A DNA stretch of 64,000 bases from Paenibacillus donghaensis (GCF_002192415.1 NZ_CP021780.1:3410001-3474000), one strand, 5' to 3'; numbered from the stretch's first letter, positions 51,185-59,808 are shown. Program-made: numbers and translations. Notes: a model not told the origin generated them from the sequence alone.

Positions 51185-51630
51185 ACCTTCTCCGCCTCTC
51201 CCCCGAGCAGTTCCGGGTTGTCATAGATGTTGCCGAGTCTCTGTGAAAATGGAATCCAAGAATGCTCACGATCAAATTCCGCAACCTCGCCCAATCTCAT
51301 AAATCCATCTGGGAAGCTATTTGAAATTAAGAGAAACTCACATATTTGAAATTTGACTTCGCATGTAACAGGTCCAATATCTTCACATTCAAAGCGAATA
51401 ATATCCCCGTCAGAAATTTCAACCTCGTCTTCGTTGAACGGTTCATCATAGACGCCGGTATACAGAATCAACTCAAAATCAGACATACGCAGCACATGGT
51501 AACCTTTGCCATCCATCTCCATGTAAACGCCCAGTACCTTGGTGTCAAAATTGATCATTACCAGATTCTCCGGCTCGATCATCACGCCCAGCGGCTTATA
51601 CCAAGCGCGGTATTTTGGTTGCCTGCCCAT
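51181..51630 (-). CDS. YopX-family phage protein
   Basis: 149 residues. RQPKYRAWYKPLGVMIEPEN, then LILYTGVYDEPFNEDEVEISDGD and IRFECEDIGPVTCEV follow the YopX pattern (beta barrel around a D-G-D motif and a YTG loop) known from Bacillus phage SPbeta. Function unknown, frequent in phage accessory regions. Its stop overlaps the DUF3850 ATG. Confidence 0.8.
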   Translation of the reverse strand: MGRQPKYRAWYKPLGVMIEPENLVMINFDTKVLGVYMEMDGKGYHVLRMSDFELILYTGVYDEPFNEDEVEISDGDIIRFECEDIGPVTCEVKFQICEFLLISNSFPDGFMRLGEVAEFDREHSWIPFSQRLGNIYDNPELLGGEAEKV

Positions 51631-51635
51631 ACTGG

Positions 51636-52094
51636 TTATGCCTCCCCTTTGATAAGACCGCGGATCTTTTCAATATGCTGATGTGCCATTTTAGAGGTCT
51701 TCTGATCCTCTGTAAATTCAGCGATGTCCCTGAGCGCCCTCACGGCCTCGTTTAACAATGCATCCATGTTGTAATGCGAAACCATCATACGGGTTACTGA
51801 TTCCGCAGCCTTTTCATCCAATTTGCTGATTGTGGTCTGGACATCGTTCCAATCGTCCTCGCCGTTGAAAATAACGTACTCCCCGTTTGGCATATCCTCA
51901 CGGTTCAACCAGCCGCCTTCTTCGTTCATAGCAACATAATCCTCGTTAAACATGCTCCATATGATTAAGCTGCAGTATCCTTCGCAGTAAAGGGCTTCGT
52001 TAAGATGTAAGGGGCGCCCGTTAATGTCCTTTGCATCAATCGGCACCATACCCTGCTTCATTTTCTCAACCATTCGTTTTGTGGACTCATCCAT
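51636..52094 (-). CDS. Hypothetical phage protein
   Basis: 152 residues from the ATG at 52094 (AAAGGAG upstream). The middle has IDAKDINGRPLHLNEALYCEG and NGEYVIFNGEDDWNDVQTTI; helices follow (ALLNEAVRALRDIAEF). Probably a soluble protein; no motif recognised. It begins downstream of the DUF4406-like gene. Confidence 0.55.
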   Translation of the reverse strand: MDESTKRMVEKMKQGMVPIDAKDINGRPLHLNEALYCEGYCSLIIWSMFNEDYVAMNEEGGWLNREDMPNGEYVIFNGEDDWNDVQTTISKLDEKAAESVTRMMVSHYNMDALLNEAVRALRDIAEFTEDQKTSKMAHQHIEKIRGLIKGEA

Positions 52095-52118
52095 GCTTAT
52101 CAGCTCCTTTATAGGGGA

Positions 52119-52135
52119 GAGGGTGGTTAACCCTC
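52119..52135. repeat. 17-bp hairpin shared with prophage 1
   Basis: GAGGGTGGTTAACCCTC, identical to 13449-13465. Here it overlaps the stop codon of the DUF4406-like gene. Confidence 0.6.
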
Positions 52136-52522
52136 TGAATCCCAAGTTCTATCGCATTGCTCCCAGGTCGAATTTTCGTTGTTCCATTCCACAGCCTGTT
52201 TACGGAAGGATTCTTTCTCAGCTGCAAGGTCATAAAAGTTGATCGGCTTGCGCTTCTTCGAGGCGTAACGCATTTCATAACTGGTGCTTTCCCCGATATA
52301 ACCGCCCACGTTTATGACAAAGATTTCGTCCGCCATATCAATTTTTTGAAGATGAATATTGTCTAATCGAATCTTCTGCTGTTCCGTCAAAGGTACGCCA
52401 TCTGCATGCCCGAACACCCCGACACTGATAACGATATTCCCTTCCAGCGTAAGCCGGGCGTTTACTTCCTCGAATTCCTTCTTAAATTTAGTGGAGCCGC
52501 AAAGCGTGATTATCTTCCGCAT
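52127..52522 (-). CDS. DUF4406 / nucleoside deoxyribosyltransferase-like protein
   Basis: 131 residues. It begins RKIITLCGSTKFKKEFEEV, a Rossmann-like start seen in nucleoside 2-deoxyribosyltransferase folds, then GVFGHADGVPLTEQQK and FVINVGGYIGESTSYEMRYA, where the acid-to-glycine cluster forms the nucleoside pocket. Related phage proteins may recycle deoxynucleosides or bind NAD-like ligands. A GAGAGGG-type site precedes the ATG. The catalytic Glu of the family is plausible in GESTSYE. Confidence 0.8.
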   Translation of the reverse strand: MRKIITLCGSTKFKKEFEEVNARLTLEGNIVISVGVFGHADGVPLTEQQKIRLDNIHLQKIDMADEIFVINVGGYIGESTSYEMRYASKKRKPINFYDLAAEKESFRKQAVEWNNENSTWEQCDRTWDSEG

Positions 52523-52543
52523 CGTTTATCTCTCCTTATGGGC

Positions 52544-52756
52544 CTATTTTTTGTACTTATCCTTCAACTCGGTGTATATCGATTTCAACTCTTCGTTTAT
52601 AGGCCGCAAATATTTAAACTCGAAGAAAAATATTATCAACATTAAACCGCAAAATAACGTCCGCCTTAAGTCGCCTGTCAGAATAGCCAATACAAGAAGA
52701 TAAATATTCGTCCCAGTGAATGCGATTAGCAATATAGTGACCGTCTTAACGTTCAT
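52544..52756 (-). CDS. Small two-helix membrane protein
   Basis: 70 residues with two hydrophobic stretches (TVTILLIAFTGTNIYLLVLA and LFCGLMLIIFFF) and a charged C-terminal helix ELKSIYTELKDKYKK. Probably inserted in the inner membrane with a cytoplasmic tail. No family recognised. It follows the methyltransferase terminator by 13 bases. Confidence 0.65.
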   Translation of the reverse strand: MNVKTVTILLIAFTGTNIYLLVLAILTGDLRRTLFCGLMLIIFFFEFKYLRPINEELKSIYTELKDKYKK

Positions 52757-52768
52757 CTTCGCTCTCCT

Positions 52769-52798
52769 CCCTGGGGCTATTACAGCCCCTTAAAATAA
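52769..52798 (-). terminator. Terminator hairpin after the N4/N6 methylase, shared with prophage 1
   Basis: CCCTGGGGCTATTACAGCCCCTTAAAATAA; one base different from 13661-13690. GGGGCT pairs with AGCCCC. It overlaps the methyltransferase stop codon. Confidence 0.65.
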
Positions 52799-53860
52799 CT
52801 GCTGCTGTATGATGGCTGTCCGCCGCTGCGCTATCTCTACATACTGCGGACCTATTTCTATAATGGTGCATTCCCGGTTGTTCTCCAGGGCTACCTTGCG
52901 TGTAGTTCCCGATCCTCCGAAGGGATCAAGCACATGTCCGCCCGGCGGTGCTCCTGCCAGGATACAAGGTTCGATCAGCTTTTCTGGGAATGTGGCAAAG
53001 TGGGCCTCTTTGAATTGCGCCGTGGCCATTGTCCATACCGAACGCTTATTACGGGATCCGGAATACTCAATGTCCTCTCGATCCTCGCGGTGCTGCTTTG
53101 GCTGACCTGGAACATCTCCTTCGTTCACCTTTCGCTTGAAACTGTACGCCCCGCCCAAAGCTTTCATTGGTCTCTCTGTTCTGGTGCCGCCGTTCGCGCG
53201 TTTGCTCCCGCTTTGAACCTCAATATTTTGCGATAATCTTGTAACGCTCGTTTCAGTCTGTTTCTCCTTGATCGCTTCGTGATCAAAATAGTATCGTTCT
53301 GATTTGGCGAGCAGGAAGAAGTATTCATGGGCCTTTGTTGGTCTATCCGTCACGCTCTCAGGCATGGGATTGGACTTACTCCAAATATTGTCCATCCGGA
53401 GATACCAGCCATCTGCTTGCAGCGCAAAGGCTACACGCCATGGAATGCCGATGAGGTCTTTGGTTTTCAAACCCTTCGGTGTACCTATTCTAGGAACGCT
53501 ATTTTGTGCTTCTGGACGATTCGCTCCTACTCCCGGGTTAGATGATTGTTTCCTATCCGCTTTTGTTCCAGTTGCGTAACTATCCCCGTAATTCAACCAG
53601 AGCGTTCCATCCTTCCGGAGTAACCGCCAAACTTCCCGAAACACCACTACACTATGAGCAACAAACATTTCAGGTGTTGGCTCCAACCCTAGACATCCGG
53701 TCCATGCTGGCACAGTCACCGGCGGTAGACCGGGCATCGGCGTATAAGTGACTTCCGGCCAGGCTGTCGGCGGAATGCCGTAATCTCTCAACCCCCAGTA
53801 AGGAGGACTGGTAACGCAAGTGTGGGAGCTCTCGGCGTCCAGTGTCGGCATGATCTGCAT
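52790..53860 (-). CDS. Site-specific DNA methyltransferase, SPPY (N4/N6) class
   Basis: About 356 residues from the ATG at 53860, where AAGGAG stands six bases upstream; a TTG start at 53974 has no such site. Motif IV is VTSPPYWGLRDYG near the N-terminus (the SPPY form typical of N4-cytosine enzymes), target-recognition region in the middle, and motif I DPFGGSGTT near the C-terminus. No restriction partner is nearby, so this is another orphan. It ends with QQLF followed by the shared terminator. Confidence 0.85.
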   Translation of the reverse strand: MQIMPTLDAESSHTCVTSPPYWGLRDYGIPPTAWPEVTYTPMPGLPPVTVPAWTGCLGLEPTPEMFVAHSVVVFREVWRLLRKDGTLWLNYGDSYATGTKADRKQSSNPGVGANRPEAQNSVPRIGTPKGLKTKDLIGIPWRVAFALQADGWYLRMDNIWSKSNPMPESVTDRPTKAHEYFFLLAKSERYYFDHEAIKEKQTETSVTRLSQNIEVQSGSKRANGGTRTERPMKALGGAYSFKRKVNEGDVPGQPKQHREDREDIEYSGSRNKRSVWTMATAQFKEAHFATFPEKLIEPCILAGAPPGGHVLDPFGGSGTTRKVALENNRECTIIEIGPQYVEIAQRRTAIIQQQLF

Positions 53861-54040
53861 GTTGTCTCCTTGTAGGATCAATGGGTTTCCCCTTTCCCAA
53901 TTCCCCTTCTCGCAATCACTATTGACAGTGAAGGGGCATTCGATTTGGATGTGAGTATTTTGAATGTCTGCCAAGATTGGAAATTAATCTCGCCTAATTG
54001 ACTTTCTATTGTGAAAGAGAATATTAGGAGTGATTGAATA

Positions 54041-54214
54041 ATGAAAAAAGTAAAAATGATTTTTAGTTGGTCTGTTTTAAAAGTGAGAGATTGGAACAAT
54101 GAACACCCTAAGTTAATGAAGGCTTTACATTTCTTATTGAGGAAAATTACCGATACATCCATTGAAGAATTAGTTACTTGGTTAATAGAATTTATTTTAA
54201 ATTCGATAGGTTAA
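54041..54214 (+). CDS. Small AT-rich plus-strand protein
   Basis: 57 residues, MKKVKMIFSWSVLKVRDWNN, then LMKALHFLLRKITDTSI and ELVTWLIEFILNSIG; amphipathic helices. TAGGAG lies eleven bases before the ATG. It is opposite to the phage early genes, between the two methyltransferase genes, and much more AT-rich. Holin- or toxin-like amphipathic character is possible; no family recognised. Confidence 0.45.
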   Translation: MKKVKMIFSWSVLKVRDWNNEHPKLMKALHFLLRKITDTSIEELVTWLIEFILNSIG

Positions 54215-56128
54215 TTAAAGACTAAATTCCATCTGCCCAGCAGCAGGCTTGTATCTCTCCAGTGACAGCGCCCGGCCGGAGCCCACGCACATTTCCGGCA
54301 GGTTGGACCGGACCAGAGCAGCCGCGAACGGTGGCGGTACGGCGTTGCCGCAGCGGGCAACCTGAGCACTCTTGGAATACTTCTGGCCGTCCGCATCCAC
54401 ATCAATGATGTAGTTGCTCGGAAAACCCTGCGCCGCGAACAACTCATGAGGCTCCAGCATCCTCATACCGATATCGACTATTTGGTAGTCAACGCCCTCC
54501 GCCGTGACCAGCCCGAACCGGTCCTTGGTGGTAACGGTGTGCAGCGGTCCTTCAAGCGTCTGGCCGTTATCGGCGTTGCCGTAGTATTTGAGCAGGAACG
54601 CTCTGACCTCTCCGACATGCAGCCCGCCGGCAGTAATCGTCGGCATCGGCTCTGTGACGGGCTGACCGTCCTTGCAGGTTCCCCGCAGCTTAACCAGATG
54701 AGAGGTGACCAGTGCGCTATGCCCGCCACCCCCGGCGGTTACCGTGCCGACTGGATCATCCATGGAGCTGCCGACCGACTCCCCAAAATGTCGGGCGATG
54801 TGCGCCGTCACCACTGCGTTATGATCAACCGTGGTCACAGTGGATAGCGGATCATTGAGGTCATTGCCGCTGCCTGTGTATCCGCCGCCGTAGTGCTTAG
54901 CGAGGAATGCCGCAACCAGTGCATGCTTGCGTCCACCAGAGACTACGGTACCCAGAGGCTTTTGTAGTCCGGGAGCACGCGGGCTTTGTCCCGGCCCCTC
55001 TCCGTACCCAATCTCAATCAGCGTAGGGCTGACCAGACAATGCTCTGCTTTGGTTGTGATGGTGGTCAGTGGATCTACCAACTCATACTGCAGCCGGTCA
55101 CCGCCAAAGCCAGTCTGTCCGATACGGGCGATGTACGGGGTAACCACTCCCCAGCCGTTTTTTGCTGTCACAGTCTGCAATGGCTCGTCAATCGCCTGAC
55201 CCCGGAACTGTTCGCCGTGATGATTGACCTTGATCACGTATGGAGCAATAAAGGGAGCCGGGTTATTAAGGATGAACTTCTGTAAGCCACGGGCAATCCG
55301 GCGCTCTGTGTTCTCGGCAAGTGCCTTCTTTCGCTCGAAGATGCTCAGGCACGGAATGGACCAGTCAATAATCTCCGCTGCCGTACGCCATGGCTTACGC
55401 TTGCTCGCCAGCACTTCCGGGCTGTCCGGTGCGCCGTGTGTCGGTTCAGGCCAAACTATCGGACGACCATCACAACGCGCCACCAGAAACAGCCGTTTGC
55501 GGATCGTAGGGGCTCCGTAGTCACAGGCCCGCAGCTCCCGCCATTCGACCTCATACCCATGACCGCGCAGGGATTCCACGAAATGATTGAACGTGTGCCC
55601 TTTTCGCTTCGGGTCAGGCATGTATATCCGCCGATCCATTGGGACAATCTCGCCAACTGCTGCCGGTCCTACCTGTTCGTCTTCCCCTTCTACTTTTGCA
55701 GGAATCTTCTTCAGCAGCCGTCCAGTTGCACGGTCACGCATTGGAATGATTGGCCCCCAGGTCTTAAACTCCTCCACGTTTTCAAGCATGATTACGCGAG
55801 GCCGGACCGTTGCCGCCCAACGGACTGCGACCCAGGCAAGCCCGCGTATGCCCTTTTCAACGGGCTTGCCACCCTTGGCCTTGGAAAAATGCTTGCAGTC
55901 CGGGCTGAGCCAGACCAGTCCCACCGGACGCCCCGCTGTTATCTCCCGTGGGTCAACGTCCCATACGCTCTCGCAGTGGTGGTCCGTCTCCGGGTGATTG
56001 GCGCGGTGCATGGCAATAGCTGCCGGATCGTGGTTAATGGCTACATCCACGCTGCGGCCGGTTGCCAACTCTATACCGGTGCTGGCCCCACCGCCCCCGG
56101 CGAAGTTATCGACTATGATCTCTCTCAT
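54215..56128 (-). CDS. C5-cytosine DNA methyltransferase with repeated target region
   Basis: 637 residues from the ATG at 56128 (GGAAGGTGG upstream). Motif I DNFAGGGGASTGIE, motif IV catalytic cysteine in LSPDCKHFSKAKG, and motif VI-like MLENVEEF are present. From about residue 310 to 545 the protein has six to seven copies of a DP[LV][ST]TVT-type repeat, each about 35 residues with H-x-LV strand (for example DPLTTITTKAEH, DPLSTVTTVDHN, DPVGTVTAGGGGH). This is the unusual multi-repeat target-recognition region of phage Dcm-like enzymes. Motif VIII-X end: ELFAAQGFPSNYI, GNAVPPPFAAALV. Confidence 0.88.
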   Translation of the reverse strand: MREIIVDNFAGGGGASTGIELATGRSVDVAINHDPAAIAMHRANHPETDHHCESVWDVDPREITAGRPVGLVWLSPDCKHFSKAKGGKPVEKGIRGLAWVAVRWAATVRPRVIMLENVEEFKTWGPIIPMRDRATGRLLKKIPAKVEGEDEQVGPAAVGEIVPMDRRIYMPDPKRKGHTFNHFVESLRGHGYEVEWRELRACDYGAPTIRKRLFLVARCDGRPIVWPEPTHGAPDSPEVLASKRKPWRTAAEIIDWSIPCLSIFERKKALAENTERRIARGLQKFILNNPAPFIAPYVIKVNHHGEQFRGQAIDEPLQTVTAKNGWGVVTPYIARIGQTGFGGDRLQYELVDPLTTITTKAEHCLVSPTLIEIGYGEGPGQSPRAPGLQKPLGTVVSGGRKHALVAAFLAKHYGGGYTGSGNDLNDPLSTVTTVDHNAVVTAHIARHFGESVGSSMDDPVGTVTAGGGGHSALVTSHLVKLRGTCKDGQPVTEPMPTITAGGLHVGEVRAFLLKYYGNADNGQTLEGPLHTVTTKDRFGLVTAEGVDYQIVDIGMRMLEPHELFAAQGFPSNYIIDVDADGQKYSKSAQVARCGNAVPPPFAAALVRSNLPEMCVGSGRALSLERYKPAAGQMEFSL

Positions 56129-56505
56129 GTGCTTCCACCTTCCCCTGTTAAGACAAACCTCTTGAATCCAGCGATCACCCTGCGACACTGGTCCTCGTCA
56201 AACATCGCAATATGAGTGTCTTCCCGCGCAGTGCCCATAAACTCTTTCAGCCGCCGATACGCGCTCTTGCGCTGCATGTGCTTATCCTTCCAGCAGGGGT
56301 CAAACACCTCATGCGCCTTCTTGCGCAGCTCGCGCAGCTCCTTGTTAGCCAGGGTGCCAAGCGGGTTTTTAGTGCCCTTGTGAGTACCGACATACGCATC
56401 ACAGCCGGTGCATTTATAAACATGCGCGCCGTAATCCCGGCCATAAAATGCTTTCGTGCTGATGCAAATGACCTTCCCGCCGCAGTACCTGCATATCTTG
56501 ATCAT
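56125..56505 (-). CDS. Zinc-finger-containing phage protein (DUF3268-like)
   Basis: 126 residues. The N-terminal CRYCGGK, the CTGCDAYVG and downstream Cys give a C4 zinc site; GTHKGTKNPLGTLANKELREL then helices. This matches zinc-finger-containing family PF11672-like phage proteins. It overlaps the C5 methyltransferase start by four bases. Probably a nucleic-acid-binding accessory protein. Confidence 0.7.
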   Translation of the reverse strand: MIKICRYCGGKVICISTKAFYGRDYGAHVYKCTGCDAYVGTHKGTKNPLGTLANKELRELRKKAHEVFDPCWKDKHMQRKSAYRRLKEFMGTAREDTHIAMFDEDQCRRVIAGFKRFVLTGEGGST

Positions 56506-56777
56506 TAAAAATCAATCTGCTTTCTGATCATTTCCCTGATAGATTCAACATCCGCAATCAACTGCAACAGGTTTTTAGCTTCGCTGGAACCGATCTTCAG
56601 CTTCAAAAATTTATGCGCAGCCCCCTGAACATCTGAGAAGTAACCGTGAGTTTTGAACAACGGAACACCTTCCGTTTTGCCCTCTGCAGGTTTGCTGATC
56701 TTGCCTGTGTACTCTTTCAGGGTGAATTCCCGATCATCCGATTCGATATAAAAATTGCCTTCAATTTGCACTTTCAT
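56505..56777 (-). CDS. Hypothetical phage protein, DUF5405-like
   Basis: 90 residues: MKVQIEGNFYIESDDREFTL, then GYFSDVQGAAHKFLKLKIGS and LQLIADVESIREMIRKQ. A strand-rich start with a helical end fits DUF5405-type phage proteins; the match is by general pattern. Its stop shares one base with the next gene. Confidence 0.5.
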   Translation of the reverse strand: MKVQIEGNFYIESDDREFTLKEYTGKISKPAEGKTEGVPLFKTHGYFSDVQGAAHKFLKLKIGSSEAKNLLQLIADVESIREMIRKQIDF

Positions 56778-56789
56778 GTCTGTTCCTCC

Positions 56790-57479
56790 TCAAAATAAGA
56801 ACGATTGTTCTGTCGAATGGGTGTGACTGCCCGCCGCCGCAGGCTTCCCTGGGCGTTTGTTCGTTTTAGTTTTTGATTTGTCGTTCTTCTTCCTAGGCTT
56901 CTTTACTTTAGGGGGTGGACTGATAATGTCTCGTATGACTTCCTGTTGATAAGATGTGTATAATTCCAAACTGCCACCATTACGGACCTTGTACACGGCC
57001 AGCGATATCCGAGCGATGATATAAGCGTCGATCACGTCATGGACCGGATGGGTATATCCGAAATGCTCTAGGGCAGCTGCCTTAACAGCCTCTTTTTGTT
57101 CCTCGGAATCCAGCCTCCGCATGCTCCCCTTTTGACCTGTCCAGCTTTCTACAGCGACATATTTTTTTGTCCGTGCTGGGTTCACGTCAATATATTCAAG
57201 CAACCCTTTGCGATAAATCATGGTTCTGAGTCCACCGTGAATCATCCCCGCAGTTACAGCTGTCTGAGTTCCATATGCCGGCTGCTCTATCGCTATTTTG
57301 TCTTCTGGCTTCAGAAGGGTATAAAACTTGTTTTCCAGGGACACCAGCTTTCCGGTGGTGATCCCACCTTTCGGAGCCTTACCTTCGCCAGTCACTGCGA
57401 TCTCAACAAGGACATTCCCTTCTTCGTCCAGTGCGACAAAGCCGGTTGTTGTGGCGGGGTCGATACCTACGAATCTCAT
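56790..57479 (-). CDS. RuvC-like Holliday-junction resolvase
   Basis: 229 residues. RNase H-like residues: D7 in VGIDPATTTG, E at AIEQPAYG (about 85), a DE-containing stretch in the middle, and D in DVIDAYIIARI (about 150). This is the RuvC/phage resolvase family that cuts branched recombination intermediates. The last 45 residues are basic and disordered, often used to bind DNA. It works with RecT and the RecE-like nuclease. Confidence 0.85.
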   Translation of the reverse strand: MRFVGIDPATTTGFVALDEEGNVLVEIAVTGEGKAPKGGITTGKLVSLENKFYTLLKPEDKIAIEQPAYGTQTAVTAGMIHGGLRTMIYRKGLLEYIDVNPARTKKYVAVESWTGQKGSMRRLDSEEQKEAVKAAALEHFGYTHPVHDVIDAYIIARISLAVYKVRNGGSLELYTSYQQEVIRDIISPPPKVKKPRKKNDKSKTKTNKRPGKPAAAGSHTHSTEQSFLF

Positions 57480-57844
57480 TGCAGCACCACGCCCCTATCA
57501 ATCACCAGTAGCGCAACTTCTGCATAATTCCGTTCAAGGTCTTTGGCGATCTCTCCAATACTGACCCCTTGTTTCCAAAGAAATTCGAAATAATCCAACT
57601 CTCCTTTGGACCAGAAGAAGTTAAGTTCCTCGCAAGCAATGTACAGCCCCGTTTGCTTGGCTCTCCGCTTAATCTCCCTTTTCCACTCGTCCCGAGGAGT
57701 AATGCTGCTTTCTTGGGGCGACGTGCGGTACATCGTCCACCGGAGAATTTCTTTTTCGGCGTTGATTCGTATATCAAAATCCAACTCGCAATCATTTACA
57801 ATTGCTTTTAATTCTGATTCGGTTTTGTATTCGAGCATTTCCAC
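57476..57844 (-). CDS. Hypothetical phage protein
   Basis: 122 residues from a GTG at 57844 (GGAGG ten bases upstream); an ATG at 57838 is an alternative. YKTESELKAIVNDCEL, DEWKREIKRRAKQTGLY and VSIGEIAKDLERNYAEVA suggest a helical protein with an HTH-like end. Stop overlaps the RuvC start by four bases. Family not recognised. Confidence 0.5.
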   Translation of the reverse strand: MEMLEYKTESELKAIVNDCELDFDIRINAEKEILRWTMYRTSPQESSITPRDEWKREIKRRAKQTGLYIACEELNFFWSKGELDYFEFLWKQGVSIGEIAKDLERNYAEVALLVIDRGVVLQ

Positions 57845-57868
57845 GTCTAGGAAACCTCCTTTCACTCT

Positions 57869-58123
57869 TCAGGACTTTTTAAATTCCTGAACCTCAACGC
57901 CTGCGGCTTCGTATGTTTTGCGGCGTCCCGGATCACTCAACACCATCTGCCCACGCTTGTACTCATGGATGCGCTGCTCTGTCACAGCGTATATTCTCTT
58001 AATTTTCTCAATGTCGTGCTTCGGATCTGGCAGCGGATCATCCAGGATAGGACCATGTTCAGTCAAATAATCGAGTGCAGTCTGATAGCCTGCTTCATCT
58101 TCGATGCGTTTTTTGCTGCTCAT
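57869..58123 (-). CDS. Small hypothetical phage protein
   Basis: 84 residues, starting MSSKKRIEDEAGYQTALDYL, then DPKHDIEKIKRIYAVTEQRI and a VQEFKKS end. Mostly helical. It overlaps the DnaB gene by 29 bases at its start, so it is co-translated. No family recognised. Confidence 0.55.
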   Translation of the reverse strand: MSSKKRIEDEAGYQTALDYLTEHGPILDDPLPDPKHDIEKIKRIYAVTEQRIHEYKRGQMVLSDPGRRKTYEAAGVEVQEFKKS

Positions 58124-59447
58124 GTTCCTTCACCTTCTCAGCGAGTTTATATTTATCATCATCTGTTAGATTTGTGAACCGACTGATCCCCGGCAGGAAA
58201 GCCATATCAAATGTACCTGTTCCAATCTTCCGGCCTTTGGCGACAATGATCTCTGCGAATCCTTTTTTAGGGCTTTCTGGGTAGTAGTAATCGTCACGGT
58301 AGATAAAAGTCACGATATCCGCGTCAGACTCAATATCTCCGGAGTCCCGCAGGTCCGACATCAGCGGGCGTTTATCAGGCCGTTGCTCACAGTTACGCCC
58401 TACCGCCGACAGGCAAACCACACAGACCTGCAACTCCCTACCCATACGCTTCAGGTACTTCGTGATGTACCCAATTCGTTCTTTTGTGCTGTCGAAATTC
58501 TTTTCCGTTTGGATAAACTGCAAGAAATCGATATGGATCACCCAACGTAAGCCGGGATTTTTCTTTTTCAGTAACTTCACCTGACGACGGATATACTCCA
58601 CAGTCGCCCCTGGTAGATCGTCGATATATAAGTGCCTCCCTGCAATAATCTCCAAGGAATCGCCATACCGGAGCCAATCGTTATCGGACATTTGCCCCGA
58701 AGCAATACGGTCTTTCTTAATCCCGCCAATACACGATGCCAGTTGTTCTACAATCTCCAGCCCGTTCATTTCCAACGAAAAGACAGCATCTCCCCATCCG
58801 GATTCTGTTACGGCTTTCACGTCGTTTACCATGTAAAGTGTTTTGCCCATTGAAGGGCGGCCTGCCAGTATCTCCAAATCACCAATTTGATGCCCTTTAC
58901 TCAATTTGGTGAACTCTTCGCTTGCCGCCTTAGCCCCGGTGATCCCCCCGCTGTTGGCTCGCTTGGCAATAACCTTCTCATGCCCTTCCAGTAGCGTAGC
59001 CATGTGGACAGGGCCACTATTACCGTCTCCCTGTTGTAGTTCCTCTAACTGCTCCATCTTGGCCTTTAACTCGCCCAGATCACCGCCGCCCACCTTGGCG
59101 ATCTGCACCCCTAACTCCGCTAGTTCCTGTTGCACGCGCTCCGTGCGCACCGCCCGCTGGTAGAAGTTGAAGCTATCTGTGCTCGGTACGGCATCCCGCA
59201 GCGTCATAAGCCTATTTAGCCCGCCGATCTGCTGCAGTCTGCCTCCCCATCTGGATGCAAGCACTACAGGGTCAAATGGGTTCGGGGCACCGTCTGAGTG
59301 CTCCTTGGCGAATTGCAGGACCTTAAACAGCAGCCGGTTGTTTTCTTCCTCCTCAGTGAAATCAACGGGAGCGAGAAAACAATCATCTATTAAAGAGTGA
59401 TCTTTAAGTAGGGAGCCGAGCACCGCCCGTTCAGCATCAAGATTCAT
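58095..59447 (-). CDS. dnaB: Replicative DNA helicase, DnaB family
   Basis: 450 residues. Start AERAVLGSLLKDHSL; a Gly-rich linker; Walker A GRPSMGKTLYMVN at about residue 200; Walker B RWVIHIDFLQFIQ and the SALNSELR-like CLSAVGRNCEQ and DLRDSGDIESDADIV motifs; a lysine-rich C-terminus. It moves 5'-3' on the lagging strand. The second helicase of the window: together with the loader at 59437 and initiator at 59756 it forms a complete replication module. Confidence 0.9.
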   Translation of the reverse strand: MNLDAERAVLGSLLKDHSLIDDCFLAPVDFTEEEENNRLLFKVLQFAKEHSDGAPNPFDPVVLASRWGGRLQQIGGLNRLMTLRDAVPSTDSFNFYQRAVRTERVQQELAELGVQIAKVGGGDLGELKAKMEQLEELQQGDGNSGPVHMATLLEGHEKVIAKRANSGGITGAKAASEEFTKLSKGHQIGDLEILAGRPSMGKTLYMVNDVKAVTESGWGDAVFSLEMNGLEIVEQLASCIGGIKKDRIASGQMSDNDWLRYGDSLEIIAGRHLYIDDLPGATVEYIRRQVKLLKKKNPGLRWVIHIDFLQFIQTEKNFDSTKERIGYITKYLKRMGRELQVCVVCLSAVGRNCEQRPDKRPLMSDLRDSGDIESDADIVTFIYRDDYYYPESPKKGFAEIIVAKGRKIGTGTFDMAFLPGISRFTNLTDDDKYKLAEKVKEHEQQKTHRR

Positions 59448-59808
59448 CCGGCTTCACCTTCGATCTGAAAATGGCGTCAATTCTTTTCTGTACGAAGTCC
59501 GGTGCAGGTCCGACTTCCTCCGTCTCGTGGTACTCCTGAAGCTCCAGCACTCTCGCCTGCTGCTCTTGCTTCTGGATTTGGTAGACGGTCAACTCAGTAC
59601 CGCTATCTGTACAAGCTTGGTAAATTTCGCCGGGTGAAGGAGCAAAGTCTGTCTTCGTCCGGCAGAGCCTCCTTGTGGCTGCCATGGCCGTCTCTGTTGG
59701 AATGTCCTGAAGGATATCAGCCCAAACCCTTATAACGCCCTCCACCTCGTCCTCATCAATCCTGAAGCTCCGGTAAGCTGCCGACAGGTACTTGAGGAGT
59801 AACGTCAC
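59437..59808 (-). CDS. Helicase loader (G39P-like)
   Basis: About 123 residues from a GTG at 59808; no clear ribosome site, and the ORF could start earlier. LLLKYLSAAYRSFRIDEDEV, WADILQDIPTETAMAATRRL and FAPSPGEIYQAC match the loader/inhibitor family that brings DnaB to the initiator. Its start overlaps the initiator's end by 53 bases. The C-terminal third is a coiled coil. Confidence 0.65.
   Translation of the reverse strand: MTLLLKYLSAAYRSFRIDEDEVEGVIRVWADILQDIPTETAMAATRRLCRTKTDFAPSPGEIYQACTDSGTELTVYQIQKQEQQARVLELQEYHETEEVGPAPDFVQKRIDAIFRSKVKPDES

Noticed and set aside
53878..54162. 94-residue minus-strand ORF
   Set aside because: It is antisense to the AT-rich plus-strand gene and has no ribosome site.
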